Assembly (NCBI GenBank): GCA_002333125.1
Contig: DDBM01000203.1
Span: 3,893-11,855, forward strand
Direction of reading: 5' to 3'
DNA length: 7,963 nt
DNA from: Moraxellaceae bacterium UBA2032
GTDB taxonomy: Bacteria > Pseudomonadota > Gammaproteobacteria > Pseudomonadales > Moraxellaceae
The translations under genes were made by a program, and so were the position numbers. Below are positions 1 through 5,674 of this stretch, in pieces. Below the pieces are notes generated by a model. It had not been told where the DNA came from and ran no database searches. It was given only the letters and a program-made list of their open reading frames with translations. Positions within the stretch are counted from its first letter, which is position 1; each line of letters starts with the position of its first letter.

Positions 1-995
1 GCATCACCAATCGAGGCGACATCTACGCCCATGAGTTTGAGTTTGGTACTCATGTCTGCGCCAGTAAATTGCTTGTCTGCGCCACCCAACAAATGCGTAC
101 AAGCAACATCGGCCATTTGATAACCCGGTGCAACTAGACCATAAATTTTGCCATCCCATAAAGCACACTCACCAATGGCATAAATATCGGCATTATTAGT
201 ACGACAAAAGTTATCAACCACTATACCGCCACGCGCACCCACAGTAATACCACTGGCGCGGGCAATATCATCACGCGGGCGAATCCCTGCGGAAAATAAA
301 ATCATGTCGGTTTCGAGGCTAGTACCGTCCGAAAACTTCATCGCATGACGGCAAGTTGCGCCATCTACAATTTCAACGGTATTACGTTCGGTATGAATGC
401 CTACGCCTAAATCTGCAATTTTTTTGCGTAAAACTTTACCACCCATATCGTCAATTTGTACCGCCATTAAACGCGGTGCAAATTCAACAACATGAGTTTC
501 TAAGCCTAAATCTTTTAAGGCTTTAGCCGCTTCTAAACCCAACAAGCCGCCACCAACCACCACACCTATTTTAGAGTTAAGCGCGTTGTCACGAATCGCG
601 TGCAAGTCTTCGATGGTGCGATACACCAAACAGCCTTCGCGGTTATTACCTTGTACAGGAGGAACAAAAGGATAAGAGCCCGTTGCTAAAATGAGTTTGT
701 CATAATGAATCACATCACCATTTTGGGTGGTAACGGTTTTTGCGGTGCTATCTATGTTTGTAGCGCGAGTATTTAGTTGTAAGCCGTAGCCCGTATTTTC
801 AAAAAAGTCGTGTGGGGTAACGCTCAAGTCTTCGGCTGTTTTACCACTAAAAAAGGCAGACAATTGCACTCTATCATAAGCTGGACGTGGCTCTTCAGCC
901 AATACAATCACTTCATGTGGAGCTGTTGCTTTCTTGGCAAGGGTTTCTAAAAACCGATGGCCTACCATACCGTGACCAATCATGACTATACGCAT
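1..995 (-). CDS. nirB: Nitrite reductase [NAD(P)H] large subunit NirB, N-terminal part (partial)
   Basis: This gene encodes the large subunit of cytoplasmic assimilatory nitrite reductase, which reduces nitrite to ammonium with NAD(P)H through FAD, Fe-S and siroheme. Only the first 331 codons are present; the reading frame is open at base 1. Seen here: an FAD-binding loop at residues 6-12 (IGHGMVG), the ATGSYPF segment at 105-111, a second dinucleotide-binding loop (GGGLLGLEAA) at 148-157, the YAIGECALW segment at 272-280 that closes the FAD domain, and ADMSTKLKLMGVDVASIGD at 313-331, characteristic of NirB just before its BFD-like region. The siroheme half lies outside the window. The ATG at 995-993 is preceded by AGGAGA (1006-1001) five bases upstream, which fixes the start. 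It reads in the same direction as nasA but is 342 bp away, so it probably has its own promoter. The other pyridine-nucleotide disulfide oxidoreductase gene here (4039-5259) shares this N-terminal fold. NirB is preferred for this one because of the ADMSTKLK segment. Confidence 0.95.
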   Translation of the reverse strand, partial: MRIVMIGHGMVGHRFLETLAKKATAPHEVIVLAEEPRPAYDRVQLSAFFSGKTAEDLSVTPHDFFENTGYGLQLNTRATNIDSTAKTVTTQNGDVIHYDKLILATGSYPFVPPVQGNNREGCLVYRTIEDLHAIRDNALNSKIGVVVGGGLLGLEAAKALKDLGLETHVVEFAPRLMAVQIDDMGGKVLRKKIADLGVGIHTERNTVEIVDGATCRHAMKFSDGTSLETDMILFSAGIRPRDDIARASGITVGARGGIVVDNFCRTNNADIYAIGECALWDGKIYGLVAPGYQMADVACTHLLGGADKQFTGADMSTKLKLMGVDVASIGD

Positions 996-1000
996 TTTTC

Positions 1001-1006
1001 TCTCCT
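1001..1006 (-). promoter_or_regulatory. Ribosome binding site of nirB
   Basis: On the minus strand AGGAGA lies five bases before the nirB ATG. It is a strong Shine-Dalgarno match and supports the start at 995. Confidence 0.85.
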
Positions 1007-1050
1007 GCCGCTAACAATTGCTGGCTTGCTAAACTTTAATACAATATTTA

Positions 1051-1068
1051 ATACAAGAGTCATGCCAA
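1051..1068 (-). promoter_or_regulatory. Sigma-54-like promoter of nirB (degenerate -12 element)
   Basis: The minus strand reads TTGGCATGACTCTTGTAT. The -24 part (TTGGCATG) is an excellent match to the RpoN consensus and the spacing is right, but the -12 dinucleotide is GT (1054-1053) instead of GC. If used, transcription would begin near 1041, leaving about 46 nt of leader before the nirB ATG, with the ribosome binding site inside it. Position, orientation and similarity to the two better promoters of this locus argue for it. The altered -12 base argues for weak or different activity, and a sigma-70 promoter in the AT-rich stretch at 1030-1060 is an alternative. Confidence 0.5.
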
Positions 1069-1094
1069 CATTGGAGCTTTTGTATTATTAAGAC

Positions 1095-1112
1095 GCAAAC
1101 GCCTTTGTTTGC
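1095..1112. promoter_or_regulatory. Small palindrome upstream of nirB, possible operator
   Basis: GCAAAC (1095-1100) and GTTTGC (1107-1112) form a perfect 6-bp inverted repeat separated by 6 bp, centred about 62 bp upstream of the proposed nirB transcription start. The arms resemble the GTTTGCGG and CCACAAAC boxes in the divergent nas/narK regulatory region, so a shared regulator is possible. No known binding-site consensus is matched with certainty. Confidence 0.35.
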
Positions 1113-1194
1113 AGGATTTATAGAGATGAGACAGCCGACATTGGCTTGTGATAAACGATCGAACACCTAATGCGTGGAGGTTTTTTTGATTTAG

Positions 1195-1264
1195 CCCTCA
1201 CCCCAACCCTCTCCCAACGGGAGAGGGAGTCCTCTCACCCGTTGGGAGAGAGCTAGAGAGAGGG
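1195..1264. repeat. REP-like palindromic element, inverted pair with hairpins facing inward
   Basis: Two copies of a CCCTC...CTCTCCCAACGGG unit face each other. The core arms CTCTCCCAACGGG (1209-1221) and CCCGTTGGGAGAG (1238-1250) are perfect 13-bp reverse complements. Inside them GAGAGG (1221-1226) can pair with CCTCTC (1231-1236) around a 4-nt loop, giving a near-continuous hairpin of about 18 bp. The outermost CCCTC (1195-1199) and GAGGG (1260-1264) also pair. Each unit can alternatively fold alone, for example CTCTCCC-AAC-GGGAGAG at 1209-1225. Such GC-rich units, scattered in intergenic spaces of many Proteobacteria, are REP-like. Here the pair sits just past the nasA stop codon and may act in transcript 3'-end formation or stability. 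It lacks a U-tract. Confidence 0.75.
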
Positions 1265-1337
1265 AAGAACAGCATAAAATGCTCAAAACTCAGACCAAAA
1301 AAGGCACACGCTCAAACGCCAATAACCCTCTAGTCTC

Positions 1338-4049
1338 TTATGCCGCTTGAATTTCCAAGAGTTTTTTTAATTCTGGCTGACAAGAGCCACAATTAGTTCC
1401 TGCTTTTAAACACTTGCCTATTTCGGCTACGCTACACAGCGTTTGTTTGTTAATGGTGCGTAAAATGGTTTTTTCGCCCACACCAAAACAAGCACAAATA
1501 ATACGACCCACATCGGCATTAGGGTCAGCAGGCTTTCCTGACAATAAAGCACGACGACTTAGCTTATCTAAAGGCTGATTAAGTAAAGACATGAGCCAAG
1601 CGCGTGGCGGCAAAGCGGCTTCTGCACCCAAAAAAGCTAATGCCGTGAGTTTATCGGCTTGTAACCACGCATAACGCTGCACACCCAAACTCATGTCTTG
1701 ATATTCCAAGCGTTCGCCTTGGGGTTGCTTTAAGCAAACACTTGCCCAATCCATCCAATCTAGGGGTTTTTGATGGTGTGCCAACTCATAACGCCAGCCA
1801 TTTTCGATACGAATCGCCACCGAATAATCACACGTTGGCAGAGTTAATGGCTCTTTAGTTAATAAATAGCCATGCCATGCCGCCTCAAAACGCTTCACCG
1901 CAACGGGCGTATGTTTATTTTCGGGTTGACCCGAAATAGGGTCAACCACAGGATTAACCACTGCGCCAATACGAGCATGAGAACTTAAAACACCCGTCCA
2001 GTGCATAGGTACAAATACCGCACCTTGTTGTTGACCTTCATTTATTTGCGCTCTAACAATCACTTTGCCCCATTGAGATTGCACAACCACTAAATCACCT
2101 GCACTAATTTGCAATTTTTTTGCATCAATTGGGTGCAGTTCTGCAAACGGCTCACCAATATGTTGCAACAGTCTGGGCGTTAACCCTGTACGGGTCATGG
2201 TGTGCCATTGGTCACGAATACGGCCTGTATTTAATACAAAAGGATACGCTGTGCTTAGCACATTCACGGGTGCGCAATAACTTAATGGCACAAAACGCGC
2301 CAAACGGTTGGGCGTAAAAAATTGCCCTCTTGCAAATAATCGTGCTGTGCCTTGTGCTGACTTGCTTAATACAGGCCATTGAATCGGTTGCAGTGCATCG
2401 TATTCGGTTGGTGTTAAGTTGGCTAAACCACTAATATTAAAATCGCGCAAACCTGATGGCTCGTGGCTGTCATTTTCAAAGGCTGATAATGCTGCATGTT
2501 CGCTAAATACGTCACTGGCTGATTGATAGTCAAACCCACTAAAACCCATTGCTTGTGCGACTTGGCTTAACGCCCACCAATCAGGCTTTGCTTGTTCTGG
2601 CGCAGGCAAAAAGCCACGTTGCCGTGAAATACGACGCTCGGAGTTAGTGACTGTGCCATCTTTTTCACCCCACCCTAAACTGGGCAATAACACATCGGCT
2701 AAACGTGCGGTATCGGTATCGGCAATACAATCAGACACCACCACTAACTCACATTTTTGTAAGGCGGCACGTACTTTATCGGCATTAGGCAACGACACAA
2801 CGGGGTTAGTGGCCATAATCCACACTGCTTTGATTTTGCCGTCATACATGGCATCAAACAAATCCACTGCCTTTAAACCTGATTTTTTGGCAATAACGGG
2901 CGACTGCCAAAAATCTTGTACCCGTTGACGATGAATCGGATTTTCGATGTCCATATGAGCCGCCAACATATTGGCTAAACCACCGACTTCACGGCCACCC
3001 ATGGCATTGGGCTGACCTGTTAAAGAAAAGGGGGATGCACCCTCTTTGCCTACACGTCCTGTTGCCAAATGACAGTTAATAATGGCATTAACTTTGTCTG
3101 TGCCTGCACTGGATTGATTAACCCCCATCGAAAAACACGTCATAGTTTTGGGTGTTTGGCAAAACAAATCAAAAAAGCTATTTAAAGCCGACTCACTCAC
3201 CCCAATACGTGCTGCCAACGTCGTCTCATCACCTATATCTTTATTGGCTTGCAAAAGAGTTTGTTCAAAATCAGTGGTATAGCTTTTAATGTACTGTTGG
3301 TCTAAGACATTTTTTTGAGCCAACTTCACCAATAAAGCATTAAACAACAAAACGTCTGTGCCTGCTTTAATGGGTAAATGCACATCGGCAATTTCGTTGG
3401 TCGCGGTTTCTCGTGGGTCAATAACCACGACTTTTAAACTAGGACGTTGTTCTTTTATGGCTTTAATGCGTTGAAACAAAATCGGATGACACCATGCTGT
3501 ATTAGAACCCACCAACACCACTAAATCGGCATGATCAAAATCGTCATAACTGGCAGGCACGGTATCTGCGCCAAAAGCACGTTTATAACCTGCCACTGCC
3601 GATGACATACACAAACGTGAATTTGTGTCGATATTGGCTGTACCGATGTAACCTTTCATCAGTTTATTGGCCACATAATAATCTTCGGTGAGTAATTGCC
3701 CCGACACATAAAACGCCACCGACTCACGGCCATGCTTGGCAATAATTCCTTTAAAATCATCGGCTATTTTATTAATAGCACTCGGCCAAGACACCTCTTT
3801 ACCATGAATCATCGGGTTTAATAAACGCCCTTCTAAACTTAATGTTTCTCCTAAAGACGAGCCTTTAGAACACAAACGCCCAAAATTGGCAGGATGCGCG
3901 GTGTCGCCTTGAATAGTAACAACTCGCTCATTTACATTAGCCACTGTTGCTTTAACACCACAGCCCACGCCACAATAAGCACAGGTTGTATTAACTGCTT
4001 TAATGTCACTTTCGACCATAGAAAGTGTATTTATTTGATTAGATTGCAT
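1338..4049 (-). CDS. nasA: Assimilatory nitrate reductase catalytic subunit NasA (molybdopterin oxidoreductase with C-terminal BFD domain)
   Basis: NasA reduces nitrate to nitrite in the cytoplasm at a Mo-bisMGD centre. With the start chosen here the protein has 903 residues. Seen: an N-terminal [4Fe-4S] motif with Cys23, Cys26, Cys30 and Cys60 (followed by SKG), then SRLCMSSAVAGY with Cys147 as the expected molybdenum ligand, the long molybdopterin oxidoreductase domain (GVNQSSAGTDKVNAI, TNPVVSLPNAD, WGEKDGTVTNSERR), a molydopterin dinucleotide-binding domain from about 600 (LNTGRIRDQWHTMTRTG), and a C-terminal BFD-like [2Fe-2S] domain with Cys852, Cys854, Cys887 and Cys890. There is no Tat signal, as expected for the assimilatory enzyme and unlike periplasmic NapA. 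The frame is open to 4070, but the ATG at 4049 is preceded by GCAGGAG with 7-base spacing, so the shorter form is preferred. It overlaps the upstream oxidoreductase gene by 11 bases, showing translational coupling. The same type is also named NasC or NarB in other bacteria. Confidence 0.95.
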   Translation of the reverse strand: MQSNQINTLSMVESDIKAVNTTCAYCGVGCGVKATVANVNERVVTIQGDTAHPANFGRLCSKGSSLGETLSLEGRLLNPMIHGKEVSWPSAINKIADDFKGIIAKHGRESVAFYVSGQLLTEDYYVANKLMKGYIGTANIDTNSRLCMSSAVAGYKRAFGADTVPASYDDFDHADLVVLVGSNTAWCHPILFQRIKAIKEQRPSLKVVVIDPRETATNEIADVHLPIKAGTDVLLFNALLVKLAQKNVLDQQYIKSYTTDFEQTLLQANKDIGDETTLAARIGVSESALNSFFDLFCQTPKTMTCFSMGVNQSSAGTDKVNAIINCHLATGRVGKEGASPFSLTGQPNAMGGREVGGLANMLAAHMDIENPIHRQRVQDFWQSPVIAKKSGLKAVDLFDAMYDGKIKAVWIMATNPVVSLPNADKVRAALQKCELVVVSDCIADTDTARLADVLLPSLGWGEKDGTVTNSERRISRQRGFLPAPEQAKPDWWALSQVAQAMGFSGFDYQSASDVFSEHAALSAFENDSHEPSGLRDFNISGLANLTPTEYDALQPIQWPVLSKSAQGTARLFARGQFFTPNRLARFVPLSYCAPVNVLSTAYPFVLNTGRIRDQWHTMTRTGLTPRLLQHIGEPFAELHPIDAKKLQISAGDLVVVQSQWGKVIVRAQINEGQQQGAVFVPMHWTGVLSSHARIGAVVNPVVDPISGQPENKHTPVAVKRFEAAWHGYLLTKEPLTLPTCDYSVAIRIENGWRYELAHHQKPLDWMDWASVCLKQPQGERLEYQDMSLGVQRYAWLQADKLTALAFLGAEAALPPRAWLMSLLNQPLDKLSRRALLSGKPADPNADVGRIICACFGVGEKTILRTINKQTLCSVAEIGKCLKAGTNCGSCQPELKKLLEIQAA

Positions 4050-5259
4050 CAGCCAACTCCTGCTTACCAAAGACTAAATCTGCACGCATTGCCGACACAT
4101 CTTGCTGTTGCTTGATTAAATCAAAATACCAACTACCATCTTGAACATCACCAAACAATACTGCACCTACCAATTTATTCCCCTTAATAAACAGTCTTTT
4201 GTAAACACCAGATGTGGTATCTCTCAATACTAAGGCTTCGGCGTTTGCACCCGAAAAATCCCCTGCGGAAAACAAATTAACACCACTCACTTTTAAGGTA
4301 GTCGCTGTTGCTTTTTGAATATAACGGCCAATACCAAACTCGGCTAAATGGGTGGCACATACCGCCGCTTGTTCGTACAAAGGCGCAACCAAACCAAATA
4401 ACGAGCCACGATGTTGCACACACTCACCCACCGCATAAATACATGGGTCATAGCTTTGCATGGTGTCATTGACCAAAATTGCTTTATCGACTTGCAAGCC
4501 AATTTGTTTGGCTAAAGCCACATTAGGACGAACGCCTACCGCCATAATGACTAAATCGGTAGCTAAATCCTCGCCATTTTTAAACGCAATATGGCTTAAA
4601 TTTTGATCATCTTTAGCCACAATCTCTTTGGTCATCGCTCCCATTCTAAACTTCATGCCATTGGCTTCGAGCTGTGCTTGTAATAAGTGAGCCGCTTCAC
4701 TATCTAACTGGCGATTCATTAAACAAGGAACATCGTGAATCACCGTCACATCAACACCACGTTTTAACAAACCATTGGCAGCCTCTAAACCTAATAAACC
4801 GCCACCAATTACCGCGACACGTTTTTTTTGTTGCGTCGCTAATAACATCGCTTCTACATCTTGAATATCTCTAAAACTCAAGACACAGGCATGATTATGA
4901 TTAGGAATAGGAATAATAAACGGCACAGAACCCGTTGCTAACAACAAACGGTCATAGTCAAAACTCAACCCTGCATCGGTAATTACTTGCTTTTTTTTAC
5001 GATTAACATCCACAACCATTTGGCCAACAACCAATACAATCCCTTGTTTTTTGTACCATTTTTGCGTATGCAGCACGATATCATCAAAGTGTTTTTCACC
5101 TGCTAATACAGGCGACAACATAATGCGGTTGTAATTGCCGTATGGCTCTTTACCAATCACCGTAATGTCATACATATCGGGTGCAATTTTTAATAACTCA
5201 TCTACGGTACGCATACCCGCCATACCATTGCCAATTACTACCAATTTTAGCTTTTTCAT
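4039..5259 (-). CDS. NirB-like FAD/NAD(P)-dependent oxidoreductase, electron-transfer subunit of assimilatory nitrate reductase
   Basis: This protein probably carries electrons from NAD(P)H to NasA; the equivalent subunit is called NasC in Klebsiella and NasB in Bacillus. The 406-residue form begins MKKLKLVVIGNGMAGMRT, as NirB-type proteins do. Seen: FAD-binding loop GNGMAG at 10-15, LLLATGSVPF at 105-114, NAD(P)-binding loop GGGLLGLEAA at 152-161, and YAVGEC at 275-280 followed by GSLFGLVAPLYEQA. After the two Rossmann domains comes a roughly 100-residue C-terminal domain (ATTLKVSGVNLFSAGDF). There is no BFD [2Fe-2S] or siroheme domain, so it is not a nitrite reductase; the BFD module is on NasA instead. 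An upstream in-frame ATG at 5286 adds nine residues, but it lies only about 3 bases from the predicted sigma-54 start point, so 5259 is preferred. Neither start has a clear Shine-Dalgarno sequence. It is first in an operon with nasA, which it overlaps by 11 bases. Confidence 0.88.
   Translation of the reverse strand: MKKLKLVVIGNGMAGMRTVDELLKIAPDMYDITVIGKEPYGNYNRIMLSPVLAGEKHFDDIVLHTQKWYKKQGIVLVVGQMVVDVNRKKKQVITDAGLSFDYDRLLLATGSVPFIIPIPNHNHACVLSFRDIQDVEAMLLATQQKKRVAVIGGGLLGLEAANGLLKRGVDVTVIHDVPCLMNRQLDSEAAHLLQAQLEANGMKFRMGAMTKEIVAKDDQNLSHIAFKNGEDLATDLVIMAVGVRPNVALAKQIGLQVDKAILVNDTMQSYDPCIYAVGECVQHRGSLFGLVAPLYEQAAVCATHLAEFGIGRYIQKATATTLKVSGVNLFSAGDFSGANAEALVLRDTTSGVYKRLFIKGNKLVGAVLFGDVQDGSWYFDLIKQQQDVSAMRADLVFGKQELADAI
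4057..4061 (-). promoter_or_regulatory. Ribosome binding site that decides the nasA start
   Basis: AGGAG on the minus strand lies 7 bases before the ATG at 4049-4047, inside the end of the preceding gene. The farther-upstream in-frame start at 4070 would place this site inside the coding region. Confidence 0.8.
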
Positions 5260-5298
5260 ATCAATCGTCTTTATAAAAGTCTGCATTTACAGACTAAT

Positions 5299-5316
5299 AA
5301 GCAAGATATATGCCAC
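5299..5316 (-). promoter_or_regulatory. Sigma-54 promoter of the oxidoreductase-nasA operon
   Basis: The minus strand reads GTGGCATATATCTTGCTT, with the invariant GG (5314-5313) and GC (5302-5301) exactly 10 bp apart and good TGGCA and TTGCT context. The expected start point is near 5289, giving about 30 nt of leader to the ATG at 5259. It faces the opposite way from the narK sigma-54 promoter in the same intergenic region. Confidence 0.8.
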
Positions 5317-5420
5317 ATAAGCAAAAACTCATTTTTTCTCTATTATTTGGCTTTATGCCTGCATAGGTCTGGATTGAAGCTAATACTCTGATTTTTGAGT
5401 CTCACCTAAAGTAATTTAAT

Positions 5421-5494
5421 GTTTGCGGTCTATTTTAAGCACGCACCACAAACACCCACTGCGCCACAAAAAGACATAAAGCGCACCACAAACA
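5421..5494. promoter_or_regulatory. Repeat cluster, candidate upstream activator sites
   Basis: CGCACCACAAACA occurs identically at 5442-5454 and 5482-5494, exactly 40 bp apart. A shorter relative, GCGCCACAAAA, lies between them at 5461-5471. An inverted relative, GTTTGCGGT, is at 5421-5429; its complement ACCGCAAAC differs in one base from ACCACAAAC. The cluster is about 90-160 bp upstream of the narK start point and 130-205 bp from the nas start point, typical distances for enhancer-binding proteins of sigma-54 promoters. Both 13-mers contain GCACCA, which equals an NtrC half-site, but the matching TGGTGC partner is absent, so the identity of the regulator is open. Confidence 0.5.
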
Positions 5495-5554
5495 ATCAAA
5501 GCAGGTATTTAGCCTTTATTTATAAGAGTGAGTCATAGCAAGCCCTCAAAACGA

Positions 5555-5572
5555 TTGGCACGACCATTGCAT
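5555..5572 (+). promoter_or_regulatory. Sigma-54 promoter of narK
   Basis: TTGGCACGACCATTGCAT is an essentially perfect RpoN promoter: TGGCACG, four bases, TTGCAT, with GG (5557-5558) and GC (5569-5570) 10 bp apart. The expected start point is near 5582. It indicates that narK needs an AAA+ activator of the NtrC type and is probably induced under nitrogen limitation. Confidence 0.9.
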
Positions 5573-5590
5573 GATTTTAACTATTGATTT

Positions 5591-5606
5591 AACGCAACGG
5601 CGCGTT
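5591..5606 (+). promoter_or_regulatory. Leader hairpin with an ANTAR-like hexaloop
   Basis: AACGC and GCGTT form a 5-bp stem closing a six-base loop, AACGGC. ANTAR-domain antiterminators such as NasR and NasT, which control nitrate assimilation in other Proteobacteria, bind hairpins whose hexaloops have A at position 1 and G at position 4; both are present. The stem is short, and I do not see the second hexaloop hairpin usual for that motif, so this is tentative. Confidence 0.35.
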
Positions 5607-5663
5607 TCATCCCTGTTTTAAACATATATAGGGCTTTTTATAAGTCCTAAAATCACCGTTGCG
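5593..5663 (+). promoter_or_regulatory. Long-range inverted repeat in the narK leader reaching the ribosome binding site
   Basis: CGCAACGG (5593-5600) is the perfect reverse complement of CCGTTGCG (5656-5663), whose last base is the first G of the GAGG ribosome binding site. Between them, TAGGGCTT (5629-5636) and AAGTCCTA (5642-5649) form a second hairpin with one G-U pair and a 5-nt loop. The long-range stem and the hexaloop hairpin at 5591-5606 use the same bases and cannot coexist, so the leader could switch. No U-tract follows the inner hairpin, so it does not look like an intrinsic terminator. Confidence 0.45.
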
Positions 5664-5666
5664 AGG
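5663..5666 (+). promoter_or_regulatory. Ribosome binding site of narK
   Basis: GAGG (within GCGAGGT) lies 8 bases before the ATG at 5675. It supports that start and is the region that the leader inverted repeat would partly mask. Confidence 0.8.
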
Positions 5667-5674
5667 TAAATTGT

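Larger units (their letters stand above)
996..1337. other. Intergenic region between nasA and nirB
   Basis: No supportable coding sequence lies in these 342 bases on either strand. The region contains the nirB ribosome binding site, a sigma-54-like promoter, a 6-bp palindrome and a REP-like inverted repeat pair next to the end of nasA. A run of seven T (about 1181-1187) is present but is not preceded by a hairpin in terminator arrangement on either strand. Confidence 0.7.
5287..5674. other. Divergent regulatory region between the nas operon and narK
   Basis: These 388 bases contain no supportable gene. They hold a sigma-54 promoter at each end, pointing outward, a cluster of short repeats at 5421-5494 well placed for an enhancer-binding protein serving both promoters, and a leader of about 93 nt before narK with several possible RNA structures. 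The stretch 5317-5420 is AT-rich and I see no clear element in it. Confidence 0.75.

Noticed and set aside
2120..2928. Plus-strand open frames at 2120-2317 and 2647-2928
   Set aside because: They lie antisense inside nasA, have no ribosome binding site and no recognisable domains, and the nasA frame explains the sequence fully.
3894..5320. Plus-strand open frames at 3894-4115, 4674-4874 and 5135-5320
   Set aside because: They are antisense to the nasA/flavoprotein coding regions. The last one also crosses the nas promoter. Their compositions are those of shadow frames.
5442..5494. CRISPR-like array
   Set aside because: The repeats are only 13 bp, in two full copies with a degenerate third, at promoter distances. 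They look like protein-binding sites, not CRISPR repeats.
5494..5506. Possible IHF site between the repeat cluster and the narK promoter
   Set aside because: AATCAA fits the first half of the IHF consensus and the place is plausible, but the TTR part is GGT, so the match is too weak to annotate.
5629..5649. Intrinsic terminator in the narK leader
   Set aside because: The TAGGGCTT/AAGTCCTA hairpin has only a 5-nt loop and a G-U pair, and is followed by AAATC rather than a U-run, so it is kept only as part of a leader structure.
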